DNA of 5,758 bases, from NCBI GenBank assembly GCA_015494845.1, contig WGAL01000107.1:1-5758 (forward strand). The letters run 5' to 3'. This DNA comes from Melioribacteraceae bacterium. Its GTDB lineage: Bacteria; Bacteroidota; Ignavibacteria; Ignavibacteriales; Melioribacteraceae. This document shows, one piece after another, positions 1 through 5,758 of this stretch. A program made the position numbers and the translations under genes. Position 1 is the first letter of the stretch. The number at the start of each line of letters is the position of its first letter. The notes below the pieces were generated by a model that saw nothing but the letters and a program-made list of their open reading frames with translations, was not told the origin of the DNA and ran no database searches.

Positions 1-890
1 AAAGAATATTGATTGTAGGCTCAAACGGTATGCTCGGACAAAGGTTAACCGAGTATTACCGCAAAAAAGAAAACGTCGAACTTCATTTGGCGTCGGCTGA
101 GGATTTTTCGTATTTCGACGGAATTGAATACACGCAACTTGATATTCGCGATAAATCCGCCGTAAAAGCGTTGATAATGAATTTCTTTCCCGATACCGTA
201 ATTAACACGGCCGCTTACACAAATGTTGACGGATGCGAAACAAACAAAAAACTTGCGTGGGAAATTAACGTCGAAGGCGTAAAAAATCTTGCGCTTTATT
301 CGCAAGGAATTGATGCGCACATAATTCATCTTTCCACCGATTACGTTTTCGACGGCAAAAACGGACCTTATTCCGAAGAAGACAAACCAAATCCGATAAG
401 TTATTACGGACGCACAAAACTCGCTTCGGAAAACGTGTTGAAAGCTTCCGGCGCAAGATTTACGGTTGTGAGAACAAACGTGTTATTCGGGCCTGCCAAA
501 TTCGGGCGACCGGATTTCGTAAAATGGGTGGTTTCTTCTTTGCGCGAGAAAAAACAAATTAAAATCGTAACCGACCAATTCGGCAATCCGACATATTTGG
601 ACGATTTGACAAACGGAATTGCGGCAATCGAAACGCTTGACGCCGAAGGGCTTTACAACATAGGCGGACGCGATTTTCTCACGCGTTTTGAATTTACCGA
701 AGAGATTGCCGATTTCTTCGATTTGGACAAATCGTTGATTATACCGATTACAACCGCCGAACTGAATCAAGCGGCGAGAAGACCTTTGAAATCAGGACTT
801 TTAACCTACAAGGCGGAACGCGAACTTGCTTACAATCCGCGTTCAATAAAAAAAGCATTGGCTGAAATGAAAAGGGAATTGAGTTTGTAA
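1..890 (+). CDS. rfbD: dTDP-4-dehydrorhamnose reductase-like SDR (5' partial)
   Basis: The protein resembles RmlD/RfbD, the NAD(P)H-dependent cytoplasmic enzyme that makes the last step of dTDP-L-rhamnose, a precursor of O-antigen and other surface glycans. Numbering from the TTG codon at base 9, I see the Rossmann glycine motif GSNGMLG (4-10), NTAAYTNVD (66-74), the STDYVFDG block with the catalytic Thr (109-116), the YxxxK pair Tyr133/Lys137, and QFGNPTYLDDL (190-200), all typical of the family. The reading frame stays open to base 3, giving Arg-Ile ahead of the TTG. Since family members usually begin M-x-x-I-L-I-V-G, the TTG is an internal leucine and the true start lies just left of the window; only a few residues are missing. 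No rmlA, rmlB or rmlC is visible, so the exact sugar substrate is inferred. A related SDR acting on another NDP-sugar is possible. The stop codon directly abuts the next gene. Confidence 0.85.
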   Translation, partial: RILIVGSNGMLGQRLTEYYRKKENVELHLASAEDFSYFDGIEYTQLDIRDKSAVKALIMNFFPDTVINTAAYTNVDGCETNKKLAWEINVEGVKNLALYSQGIDAHIIHLSTDYVFDGKNGPYSEEDKPNPISYYGRTKLASENVLKASGARFTVVRTNVLFGPAKFGRPDFVKWVVSSLREKKQIKIVTDQFGNPTYLDDLTNGIAAIETLDAEGLYNIGGRDFLTRFEFTEEIADFFDLDKSLIIPITTAELNQAARRPLKSGLLTYKAERELAYNPRSIKKALAEMKRELSL

Positions 891-1667
891 ATGAAACTTT
901 ATGAAAACTACGAGGGCTTTGTTTTTGATTTGGACGGAACGGTTTATCTTGAAGACGCGCTGATTCCTGGCGCGAAAGAAACAATAAATTTGCTTACGGA
1001 AAGTGGAAAAGAAATTCTTTTCGTTTCCAATAAAACTACCGGTTCGAAAAAAGATTATTTTGAATTTTTGCGTTCCAACGGACTTAAAATAAGAGAATAT
1101 CAAATAATTACGGCGACGGAATCCACAATAAATTTTCTGCAAAAAAATCATTTTGCAGAACCGTTTTTTGCGCTCGGCGAAGAAAAATTTATAAACGAAC
1201 TAATTTCAAGCGGCTTAACATTCAGCGATAATCCGAAAAAAATAAAAGTCGTAATTGTAACATTGGACAGAACGCTCACGTTCGAGAAACTCGAAATCGC
1301 AAAAGAAGCGATTGAGAACGGCGCGAAATTTTACGCGGCGAATATAGACAATACTTGTCCCGTAAAAAACGGCGAAATTCTCGACGCCGGCTCGACAATT
1401 GCCGCGCTTGAAAAATCCACGCACAAAAAGTTGGAAGAAAATTTCGGCAAGCCGAGTAAATTTATGATTGATTTGATTAAAGAAAAAATGGGCGTCCCAT
1501 TAAACAAATGTTTGCTAATCGGCGACAGACTTGAAACCGACATCAAAATGGCAAACGACGCGGGGATGGATTCCGCGTTGGTTCAAACAGGCGTGCAAAA
1601 ATTTGTAAACGGAATAAACGCAAAACCGGATTATGTAATTAATTCAATTAAAGATTTATTATCTTAA
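891..1667 (+). CDS. HAD-IIA family hydrolase (NagD/4-nitrophenylphosphatase-like)
   Basis: This is a 258-residue haloacid-dehalogenase-superfamily phosphatase of subfamily IIA, probably a cytoplasmic enzyme that dephosphorylates a small sugar or metabolite phosphate. Motif I is FDLDGT with nucleophile Asp13 and acid/base Asp15. Motif II is Ser46 in FVSNKTT. The C2-type cap lies between motifs II and III and contains the block ANIDNTCPVKNGEILDAG (150-167), which matches the NagD pattern. Motif III Lys187 sits in GKPSKF, and motif IV is GDRLETD with Asp212 and Asp217. Length is normal for the family (about 250-270). The ATG immediately follows the TAA of the reductase gene, so the two are probably cotranscribed and translationally coupled; the nearest purine-rich stretch (GGGA at 874-877) is 13 bases away, too far for a good ribosome site. 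The substrate cannot be read from sequence: this subfamily acts on phosphoglycolate, pyridoxal phosphate, nucleoside monophosphates or sugar phosphates. Confidence 0.88.
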   Translation: MKLYENYEGFVFDLDGTVYLEDALIPGAKETINLLTESGKEILFVSNKTTGSKKDYFEFLRSNGLKIREYQIITATESTINFLQKNHFAEPFFALGEEKFINELISSGLTFSDNPKKIKVVIVTLDRTLTFEKLEIAKEAIENGAKFYAANIDNTCPVKNGEILDAGSTIAALEKSTHKKLEENFGKPSKFMIDLIKEKMGVPLNKCLLIGDRLETDIKMANDAGMDSALVQTGVQKFVNGINAKPDYVINSIKDLLS

Positions 1668-1737
1668 ACTCGGAACAAAATACTAGTCTGCGGGTAATAA
1701 ATATTTAATTAACATTTTCTTTACGATTGGAAATAAA
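1668..1737 (+). promoter_or_regulatory. AT-rich leader upstream of porX (possible promoter region)
   Basis: This is the only gap of any size within the plus-strand genes, and it is markedly AT-rich. It contains the palindrome TTAATTAA (1705-1712) and a TTAACA element (1709-1714). I could not assemble a convincing sigma-70 -35/-10 pair, nor the Bacteroidota TTTG/TAnnTTTG pair, at a sensible distance from the start. No terminator-like hairpin for the HAD gene is visible either, so readthrough into porX is equally possible. It is listed as the most likely site of porX transcription control, on position alone. Confidence 0.25.
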
Positions 1738-3300
1738 ATGGAAAAGCAACAAATACTTTGGATTGACGACGAAATCGAACTTCTGCGTTCGCATATTCTT
1801 TTCCTTACGGAAAAAGGTTACGAGGTCGATACGGTAACAAACGGCGAAGACGCGATATACAAAGTGCGGGAAAAATCTTACGATTTGATTTTTATAGATG
1901 AAATGATGCCGGGAATGGGCGGGCTCGAAACGCTTTCGGAAATTAAGGAAATTGACCCGTCCGTGCCGATAGTAATGGTTACGAAAAACGAAGAAGAAAG
2001 TTTGATGAACGACGCAATCGGCAGTAAGATTGACGACTATTTGATTAAGCCGGTTCTTCCTTCGCAAATGTTAATGGTTTGCAAAAAAATTCTCGACAGA
2101 AAAAAAATCTCGAACGAATACGTTACCAAAGATTATATGAAAGAATTTGCGAGAATTTCGGCTCAACTTTTGGGCGAAAACGATTTTCTCGATTGGATTG
2201 ATATTTACAAACGCCTTGTCGCCTGGGATTTGGAACTCGACGAACATCCCGAAGTCGATTTGCGGCAAAGTCTGTACGAACAACAAAAAGAAGCGAACCG
2301 CGAGTTTTCCAAATATATTGAAAGAAACTATCTCGATTGGCTCGAAAATCCGGACGACGCGCCGGTTTTAAGTCCGCAAATATTTGAAAATTACGTTTTG
2401 CCTGAAATTGAAAATTCCGAAGGTCCTGTTTTTTATTTTGTTCTCGATTGTATGCGGCTCGACCAATGGTATGTTATTGAAAAACATTTGCGCGATTATT
2501 TCAACATCGTTACCGATTTTTATTATTCGATACTTCCGACCGCGACGCCGTATTCGAGGAACGCTTTGTTCAGCGGACTTTTCCCGCGCGAGATTCAAGA
2601 ACGCTATCCTGAATATTGGGTAAATAAATTCGAAAACGAAAGCCAATTAAACAGATACGAAAAAGATTTGCTCGATTTGCTTTTGCACCGCCACAAAGTA
2701 AAATTACGCAACGAGATGAAATATCTCAAAATTATCGACCCTGCCGTCGGACGTTCTTTTGCGCAAAACGTAATTTCGCACAAGAACACGCATTTTATGG
2801 CGGTCGTAATTAACTTTCTCGATATGATTGTCCACAGCCGTTCGGACAATGACGTTTTGAAAGAAATTTCCCCGGACGAACCCGCGTTCCGTTCGCTTAC
2901 GGAAAGTTGGTTCAGGCATTCGTCGTTGCTTTCCATTTTGAAAACGATTTCGGAAATGAAAAACGCGAAGGTAATTTTAACAACCGACCACGGAAGCATA
3001 AGAGTGCATCGCGGCGCAAAAGTTTTGGGAGACAAAGAGGCGGCGAAAAACTTACGTTTTAAATACGGACGAAACTTAAAAGCGGACGACAAACATGCGA
3101 TGTACATTAAAAATCCAGCTAAATTTAAATTGCCTGACGTCGGCGTTGCCGCTAATTACATTATCGCAAAAGAAGATTATTATTTCGTTTATCCGACCGA
3201 TTACCACAAATACTTAAATCTTTATCGCGATACTTTCCAACACGGCGGAATTTCAATGGAAGAAATGATTTTGCCTGTCGCGCTTTTGGAGACGAAGTAA
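1738..3300 (+). CDS. porX: PorX: response regulator with PglZ/alkaline phosphatase domain
   Basis: This 520-residue protein has the layout of PorX, the response regulator of type IX secretion in Bacteroidota, where sensor kinase PorY is its partner. Residues 1-120 are a CheY-like receiver with acidic pair Asp10/Asp11, phosphoacceptor Asp54 in IDEMMPG, Thr82, and Lys104-Pro105. Residues about 125-205 look like a helical linker. Residues about 210-520 are a PglZ domain of the alkaline phosphatase superfamily. The expected metal ligands are present: Asp237 (VLDCMR), Thr268 in the LPTAT motif (nucleophile position), Asp362 and His366 (FLDMIVH), Asp417-His418 (TTDHGS) and His502 (FQHGG). PorX proteins have been reported to act as zinc phosphodiesterases on oligonucleotides and to signal through the ECF factor SigP; that is family knowledge. 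Length matches known PorX (about 518). The ATG has a weak GGA at 1729-1731, six bases upstream. A 70-base gap separates it from the HAD gene, so it may have its own promoter. No kinase gene is in the window, as is usual for PorX. Confidence 0.93.
   Translation: MEKQQILWIDDEIELLRSHILFLTEKGYEVDTVTNGEDAIYKVREKSYDLIFIDEMMPGMGGLETLSEIKEIDPSVPIVMVTKNEEESLMNDAIGSKIDDYLIKPVLPSQMLMVCKKILDRKKISNEYVTKDYMKEFARISAQLLGENDFLDWIDIYKRLVAWDLELDEHPEVDLRQSLYEQQKEANREFSKYIERNYLDWLENPDDAPVLSPQIFENYVLPEIENSEGPVFYFVLDCMRLDQWYVIEKHLRDYFNIVTDFYYSILPTATPYSRNALFSGLFPREIQERYPEYWVNKFENESQLNRYEKDLLDLLLHRHKVKLRNEMKYLKIIDPAVGRSFAQNVISHKNTHFMAVVINFLDMIVHSRSDNDVLKEISPDEPAFRSLTESWFRHSSLLSILKTISEMKNAKVILTTDHGSIRVHRGAKVLGDKEAAKNLRFKYGRNLKADDKHAMYIKNPAKFKLPDVGVAANYIIAKEDYYFVYPTDYHKYLNLYRDTFQHGGISMEEMILPVALLETK
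3288..3291 (+). promoter_or_regulatory. Shine-Dalgarno GGAG for tsaE, inside the porX 3' end
   Basis: GGAG lies nine bases before the tsaE ATG and within the last codons of porX (Leu-Glu). The spacing is good, and it supports ATG 3301 as the start. It also suggests that translation of tsaE can be initiated directly, not only by reinitiation after porX. Confidence 0.5.
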
Positions 3301-3729
3301 ATGGATTTCCCTTTCGAAAAAATAATTACTACGGAAAAGGAAACGGAACAAATAGCGCGGCAATTTGCACATGCGCTTTTGCCAGGCGACGTTGTTTTGC
3401 TCGAAGGCAACTTGGGCTCAGGGAAAACATTTTTTGTAAAAGCGCTGTTGAAAAATTACGGCGTAGAAAATGCGAACAGTCCCACATTTGCGATAGTTAA
3501 CGAATATTCAAACGGCGAGTTGAAATTTTATCATTTCGATTTTTACCGCATCGAGAAAGAGTATGAACTTTACGACATTGGGATAGAAGATTACATTTCC
3601 GACGAAAACGCAATTACGTTTATCGAGTGGGCGGATTTATTTCCGGACGCCGTTCCGAAAGCGGATTACAAAATAATAATCGAACTTTCCCGCGAAGGCA
3701 AAAGAAAATTTTTGATTGAGAAAGTTTAG
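3301..3729 (+). CDS. tsaE: TsaE, ATPase of the tRNA t6A37 modification machinery
   Basis: TsaE is the small cytoplasmic P-loop ATPase that works with TsaB and TsaD when threonylcarbamoyl is placed on A37 of ANN-decoding tRNAs; it is near-universal in bacteria. The 142-residue length is standard. Visible motifs, in order: Walker A GNLGSGKT (36-43, Lys42/Thr43), the SPTF switch (60-63), YHFDFYR (77-83) with Asp80 and Tyr82/Arg83, and FIEWAD (107-112) with Glu109 and Trp110. All are signature TsaE blocks. Asn37 replaces the Asp or Glu most common before LGxGKT, which is a mild variation. The start codon abuts the porX stop codon with no spacer, and a GGAG sits nine bases upstream, so the pair is probably one transcription unit. 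I recall porX-tsaE adjacency in other Bacteroidota genomes, but could not check it here. Confidence 0.95.
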   Translation: MDFPFEKIITTEKETEQIARQFAHALLPGDVVLLEGNLGSGKTFFVKALLKNYGVENANSPTFAIVNEYSNGELKFYHFDFYRIEKEYELYDIGIEDYISDENAITFIEWADLFPDAVPKADYKIIIELSREGKRKFLIEKV

Positions 3730-3795
3730 GTATCGTTTTTTACGCTCTGCGAAAAATTGTCAATCGGAGTATATCATAATAAAACCGGTATTATC

Positions 3796-3809
3796 AGCGC
3801 GCCGCTTTT
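3796..3809 (+). terminator. Weak hairpin plus T-run in the convergent gap
   Basis: A short GC-rich inverted repeat (AGCG, loop CGC, CGCT) is followed by TTTTA on the plus strand, where a terminator for the porX-tsaE unit would be expected. The stem is only four pairs, so the call is tentative. Just before it lies a second, AT-rich inverted repeat: ATAATA at 3776-3781 and TATTAT at 3789-3794, with loop AAACCGG. That one lacks a T-run on either strand. The T-run overlaps the stop codon of the opposing NYN gene. Confidence 0.25.
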
Positions 3810-4266
3810 ATTCTTCCCCGAAAATATCTTCCCAATCGTAATTTCTTAATTCGCGCATAATTTCTTCTTCGTTCGATTTTTTACTTTGCGAAGAAATCAT
3901 TTTAGCGAACTCGGAACTGCGGATTGTCTTGCAACCGTTAACTTTCGCGTAGTCGGAAATCCATCTGTCCGACGAAACAACTGCGGCGGCATGTTTCGTT
4001 TTGAGTTTGTCGATTGCTTTGCGTATTAGTTCGTCGGCGGTTCTTTCGTAAGAAAATTTTAATCTGATATTCCCGCCAAATCTCGTATGCGGCGCGCCGT
4101 CGAAAAAAACGGTAACTTTAATTTTCTTTCCGGCGAAATATCTTTGCAAAACAAAAACAAGCCGTTCACGAGCGTGTTCCCGTTTGGATGCGTCTTTTTG
4201 CAAATTTTTTAATTCGGGAATTTGCCAAATCAAATTGTTGCCGTCAATTAAGTATTCTTTAATCAT
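3808..4266 (-). CDS. NYN (PIN-fold) domain protein, YacP/Rae1-like putative ribonuclease
   Basis: This 152-residue protein matches the NYN_YacP type of PIN-like nuclease, whose best-known member is the Bacillus ribosome-associated endoribonuclease Rae1. Numbering from ATG 4266, the acidic positions expected for a metal-dependent active site are Asp8 in IDGNNL, Asp56 in VFFDGAPH, Asp78-Glu79 in RTADELI, and Asp100 in VVSSDRWI. The last of these is followed by an NGCKTIRSSEF segment (110-120), typical of the fold's final strand and helix. The C-terminus (from about 130) is highly charged and ends in acidic residues. RNA cleavage is inferred from fold and acids; the target is unknown. A TTG at 4269 also opens the frame, but a GGGGAG lies seven bases before the ATG and only four before the TTG, so I chose the ATG. 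It follows the lptD-like gene by three bases on the same strand, so the two are probably cotranscribed, and converges on tsaE. Confidence 0.82.
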   Translation of the reverse strand: MIKEYLIDGNNLIWQIPELKNLQKDASKREHARERLVFVLQRYFAGKKIKVTVFFDGAPHTRFGGNIRLKFSYERTADELIRKAIDKLKTKHAAAVVSSDRWISDYAKVNGCKTIRSSEFAKMISSQSKKSNEEEIMRELRNYDWEDIFGEE

Positions 4267-4269
4267 CAA

Positions 4270-5758
4270 TTATCTCCCCGAAAAAATATTGTCTGATTTT
4301 TCCAATTTGATGTCTCGAAGTTCCGGCGCTTTCAATCGGATGCTGAACTTGAAGCCGCGGTAAGTTCCAATAGGATGCCAAGTAAAAAACATTTCCCAGC
4401 AACCCAAATCGCGGTAAGCCGTAAAAACCGGCGCAGAGACTTCTTCTCTTACAAAATCGTAATTGCCGCGCATTGTGAATTTCCATTTTCGCGTGAGATT
4501 GAAACTTAAACTGAGACCGACGAACGATGAAGTTTCGCCAGGCGCAGGCGTCGGTTTTCTGAAACCGAAATTGTAAGTTAAATTCAAACTCCACGGAAGC
4601 GAGAAATCGGTTTCGTCAATTTCGTATTGCATATAATCGCGCGAATCGTGAAACGACGAATAATCGCTGCGGAAAACTTCGTCGTTCTCGGTAGTATCTT
4701 TTTTCGTTTCGGTTTGCGTTAGCGATTTAATTTTCTTTCCGGTTAATCGTATATTAATTGAAAAACTGCTGCTCGTTTGCCGCAAAAGTCCTTTGCCGCG
4801 GGAAATCAAAAATTTATTAATTTTTCTCGAACCGTCCTGGTCGTAAAAGGTGAAAGTGGAATTTCCGCTGAACGAAAGAATATCGCCAATTGAAGTTCGG
4901 TAAGAAACGCGCAAATCGGAAAGCCGCAAACTGTCGGCTGCAAAATTGTAGGACGTTCCCAAATTCAAATTCAGCAATTTAATTTTCTTTTGTTGCGAAG
5001 TCGTGTCGGTCGGGTCTTTCATCGTTTTGATTTCGAAAATATTGTTTACGGAAAAATTCAAACGTTGCGATTCGTCCGCGCCCGAACCGCCAAAAATCCC
5101 GTCGGAAAATTTATCGTATTTCACGACGCTTCCGTCCGCTTTCTTGTAAGAACCGTAATAGCCAAATTTCTCATCGGAAAAATCCGGCTTGTAAACGTAA
5201 GAGATTGTCGGATTTACGGTGTGACGAAACGCCTCGACGCCGAATTTATTCAATTGCGCGATTCCGTAAAATTTAGTAGAAGTCGAAACACGGAAATCAA
5301 ATGTTCGCACCGCGGCAAAACCGCGCACTTCCTTTTCAACCAAACTGTCAACCGGCGTCGTGTTTCCGTACTCGTCTGTAACCTCGTGAATGTGGTTCTC
5401 AATTACTTTGTATTTGTCGTACCATTTTTCAGTGTAGGTAATCGCCGGAGTCAAATTAAAATATCCGATTTTCCCCGAAGCGTTAATCGAAACATTGTGC
5501 TGCGCGCCCGCCCGCCATTTGTGGATTTCGTCCTTAATCGTGTGTTCGTTTCTCAAACGCGCATTGTAATGAATTCCGATTTTCTCATAAAATTTTTTCT
5601 TCGAACCGCTTTTCGCGAACGGATAAATTATCGGCAAGTTGTAGCTTAATTCGGGAAGTTTTTCAGTAACATCGCCGTTTTTAAGATTTTGCATTCTGTA
5701 ATAATTCAAGTTCAAACTCGAACCGCCGTCCCATCTGTAAGTGAACTTTGCGGTGGAA
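4270..5758 (-). CDS. lptD: LptD-like LPS-assembly outer-membrane protein (C-terminal part)
   Basis: LptD is the outer-membrane barrel that inserts lipopolysaccharide into the outer leaflet. About 495 residues are visible, from the right window edge (first whole codon ending at 5757) to TAA; the N-terminal part, including any signal peptide and the periplasmic jellyroll, is outside the window. The apparent TTG start at 5715 is internal, because the frame stays open to the edge. Much of the sequence is alternating hydrophobic/polar residues typical of transmembrane beta strands. Blocks matching Bacteroidota/Chlorobi LptD, as I remember them, include LPELSYNLP with a following YPF, RHTVNPTISYVYKPDFS (about 178-194), the KTMKDPTDTTSQ loop followed by KLLNLN and SYNFAADSL, and the terminal DLGCWEMFFTWHPIGTYRG region with a KAPELRDIK end. 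The GCW cysteine (bases 4399-4401) is the only cysteine in the fragment. Total length would probably be 800-900 residues. Another large barrel protein is possible but less likely. Confidence 0.83.
   Translation of the reverse strand, partial: STAKFTYRWDGGSSLNLNYYRMQNLKNGDVTEKLPELSYNLPIIYPFAKSGSKKKFYEKIGIHYNARLRNEHTIKDEIHKWRAGAQHNVSINASGKIGYFNLTPAITYTEKWYDKYKVIENHIHEVTDEYGNTTPVDSLVEKEVRGFAAVRTFDFRVSTSTKFYGIAQLNKFGVEAFRHTVNPTISYVYKPDFSDEKFGYYGSYKKADGSVVKYDKFSDGIFGGSGADESQRLNFSVNNIFEIKTMKDPTDTTSQQKKIKLLNLNLGTSYNFAADSLRLSDLRVSYRTSIGDILSFSGNSTFTFYDQDGSRKINKFLISRGKGLLRQTSSSFSINIRLTGKKIKSLTQTETKKDTTENDEVFRSDYSSFHDSRDYMQYEIDETDFSLPWSLNLTYNFGFRKPTPAPGETSSFVGLSLSFNLTRKWKFTMRGNYDFVREEVSAPVFTAYRDLGCWEMFFTWHPIGTYRGFKFSIRLKAPELRDIKLEKSDNIFSGR
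4274..4279 (-). promoter_or_regulatory. Shine-Dalgarno GGGGAG for the NYN gene, inside the lptD 3' end
   Basis: On the minus strand GGGGAG precedes ATG 4266 with a seven-base spacer. It decides between that ATG and the in-frame TTG three bases upstream. The same bases encode the final Ser-Gly-Arg of the LptD-like protein, so part of the match could be due to coding constraint. Confidence 0.5.

Noticed and set aside
9..11. TTG as the start of the RmlD-like gene
   Set aside because: The frame is open to the window edge and the residues before it (Arg-Ile) extend the normal first beta strand, so this is an internal leucine of a gene cut by the window.
2604..3107. 167-codon open frame on the minus strand inside porX
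   Set aside because: It covers the PglZ catalytic region of porX, which is plainly coding on the plus strand. The antisense product is Ser/Phe/Cys-rich with no domain.
2356..3300. PglZ domain as part of a BREX/Pgl phage-defence system
   Set aside because: The PglZ domain is fused to a CheY receiver (PorX architecture), and no pglX, brxC or other BREX gene is nearby.
3736..3756. Inverted repeat with T-tract, CGC-TCT-GCG stem and A-tract, as a terminator
   Set aside because: The order is T-run, stem, A-run on the plus strand, and the same on the minus strand by symmetry. A terminator needs the T-run after the stem. The stem also has a bulged A.
4117..4742. 17-base direct repeat at 4117-4133 and 4726-4742
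   Set aside because: Both copies lie in minus-strand coding sequence and encode Gly-Lys-Lys-Ile-Lys in two unrelated proteins. Lysine-rich, AT-rich codon use explains the match.
4990..5649. 219-codon open frame on the plus strand, antisense to the LptD-like gene
   Set aside because: Its product is rich in Arg, Val and Phe without recognisable motifs, as expected from the complement of a beta-barrel gene. The minus frame has clear family blocks.
5713..5715. TTG as the start of the LptD-like gene
   Set aside because: Fourteen more in-frame residues read through to the edge in the same beta-strand style, and the N-terminal domains are absent, so the gene continues outside the window.

Overview
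The window carries six protein-coding genes and almost no non-coding DNA. The organism is probably a Gram-negative member of the Bacteroidota/Chlorobi/Ignavibacteria (FCB) group. Two genes point there: a complete PorX-type protein (CheY receiver joined to a PglZ/alkaline-phosphatase-fold domain, the type IX secretion regulator of Bacteroidota), and the C-terminal half of an LptD-like outer-membrane barrel of the Bacteroidota/Chlorobi style. The DNA is moderately AT-rich. Two genes (tsaE and the NYN gene) have a readable Shine-Dalgarno sequence, which fits Ignavibacteria/Chlorobi-like lineages a little better than classical Bacteroidia. The placement is inference, not proof.

Plus strand, left to right. 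A dTDP-4-dehydrorhamnose reductase-like SDR is cut at its 5' end by the window edge. A HAD-IIA phosphatase abuts it (TAA directly followed by ATG). After a 70-base gap comes porX, and tsaE abuts porX in the same way. The first pair looks like surface-sugar and small-molecule metabolism. The second pair joins a secretion/envelope regulator to the ATPase that serves tRNA t6A37 modification.

Minus strand, right part, convergent with tsaE. The lptD-like gene enters from the right edge with its N-terminal part missing. It is followed 3 bases later by a small NYN/YacP-type (PIN-fold) ribonuclease gene that uses a Shine-Dalgarno inside the last codons of lptD. The convergent gap of about 78 bases holds only weak hairpins.

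The genes share an envelope theme (O-antigen-type sugar precursor, LPS export to the outer membrane, T9SS regulation), mixed with two RNA-related proteins (TsaE and the NYN protein). I saw no mobile element, CRISPR array, tRNA or rRNA, and no clearly new multi-gene system. The most noteworthy item is the apparently intact PorX with every expected phosphorylation and metal-site residue.
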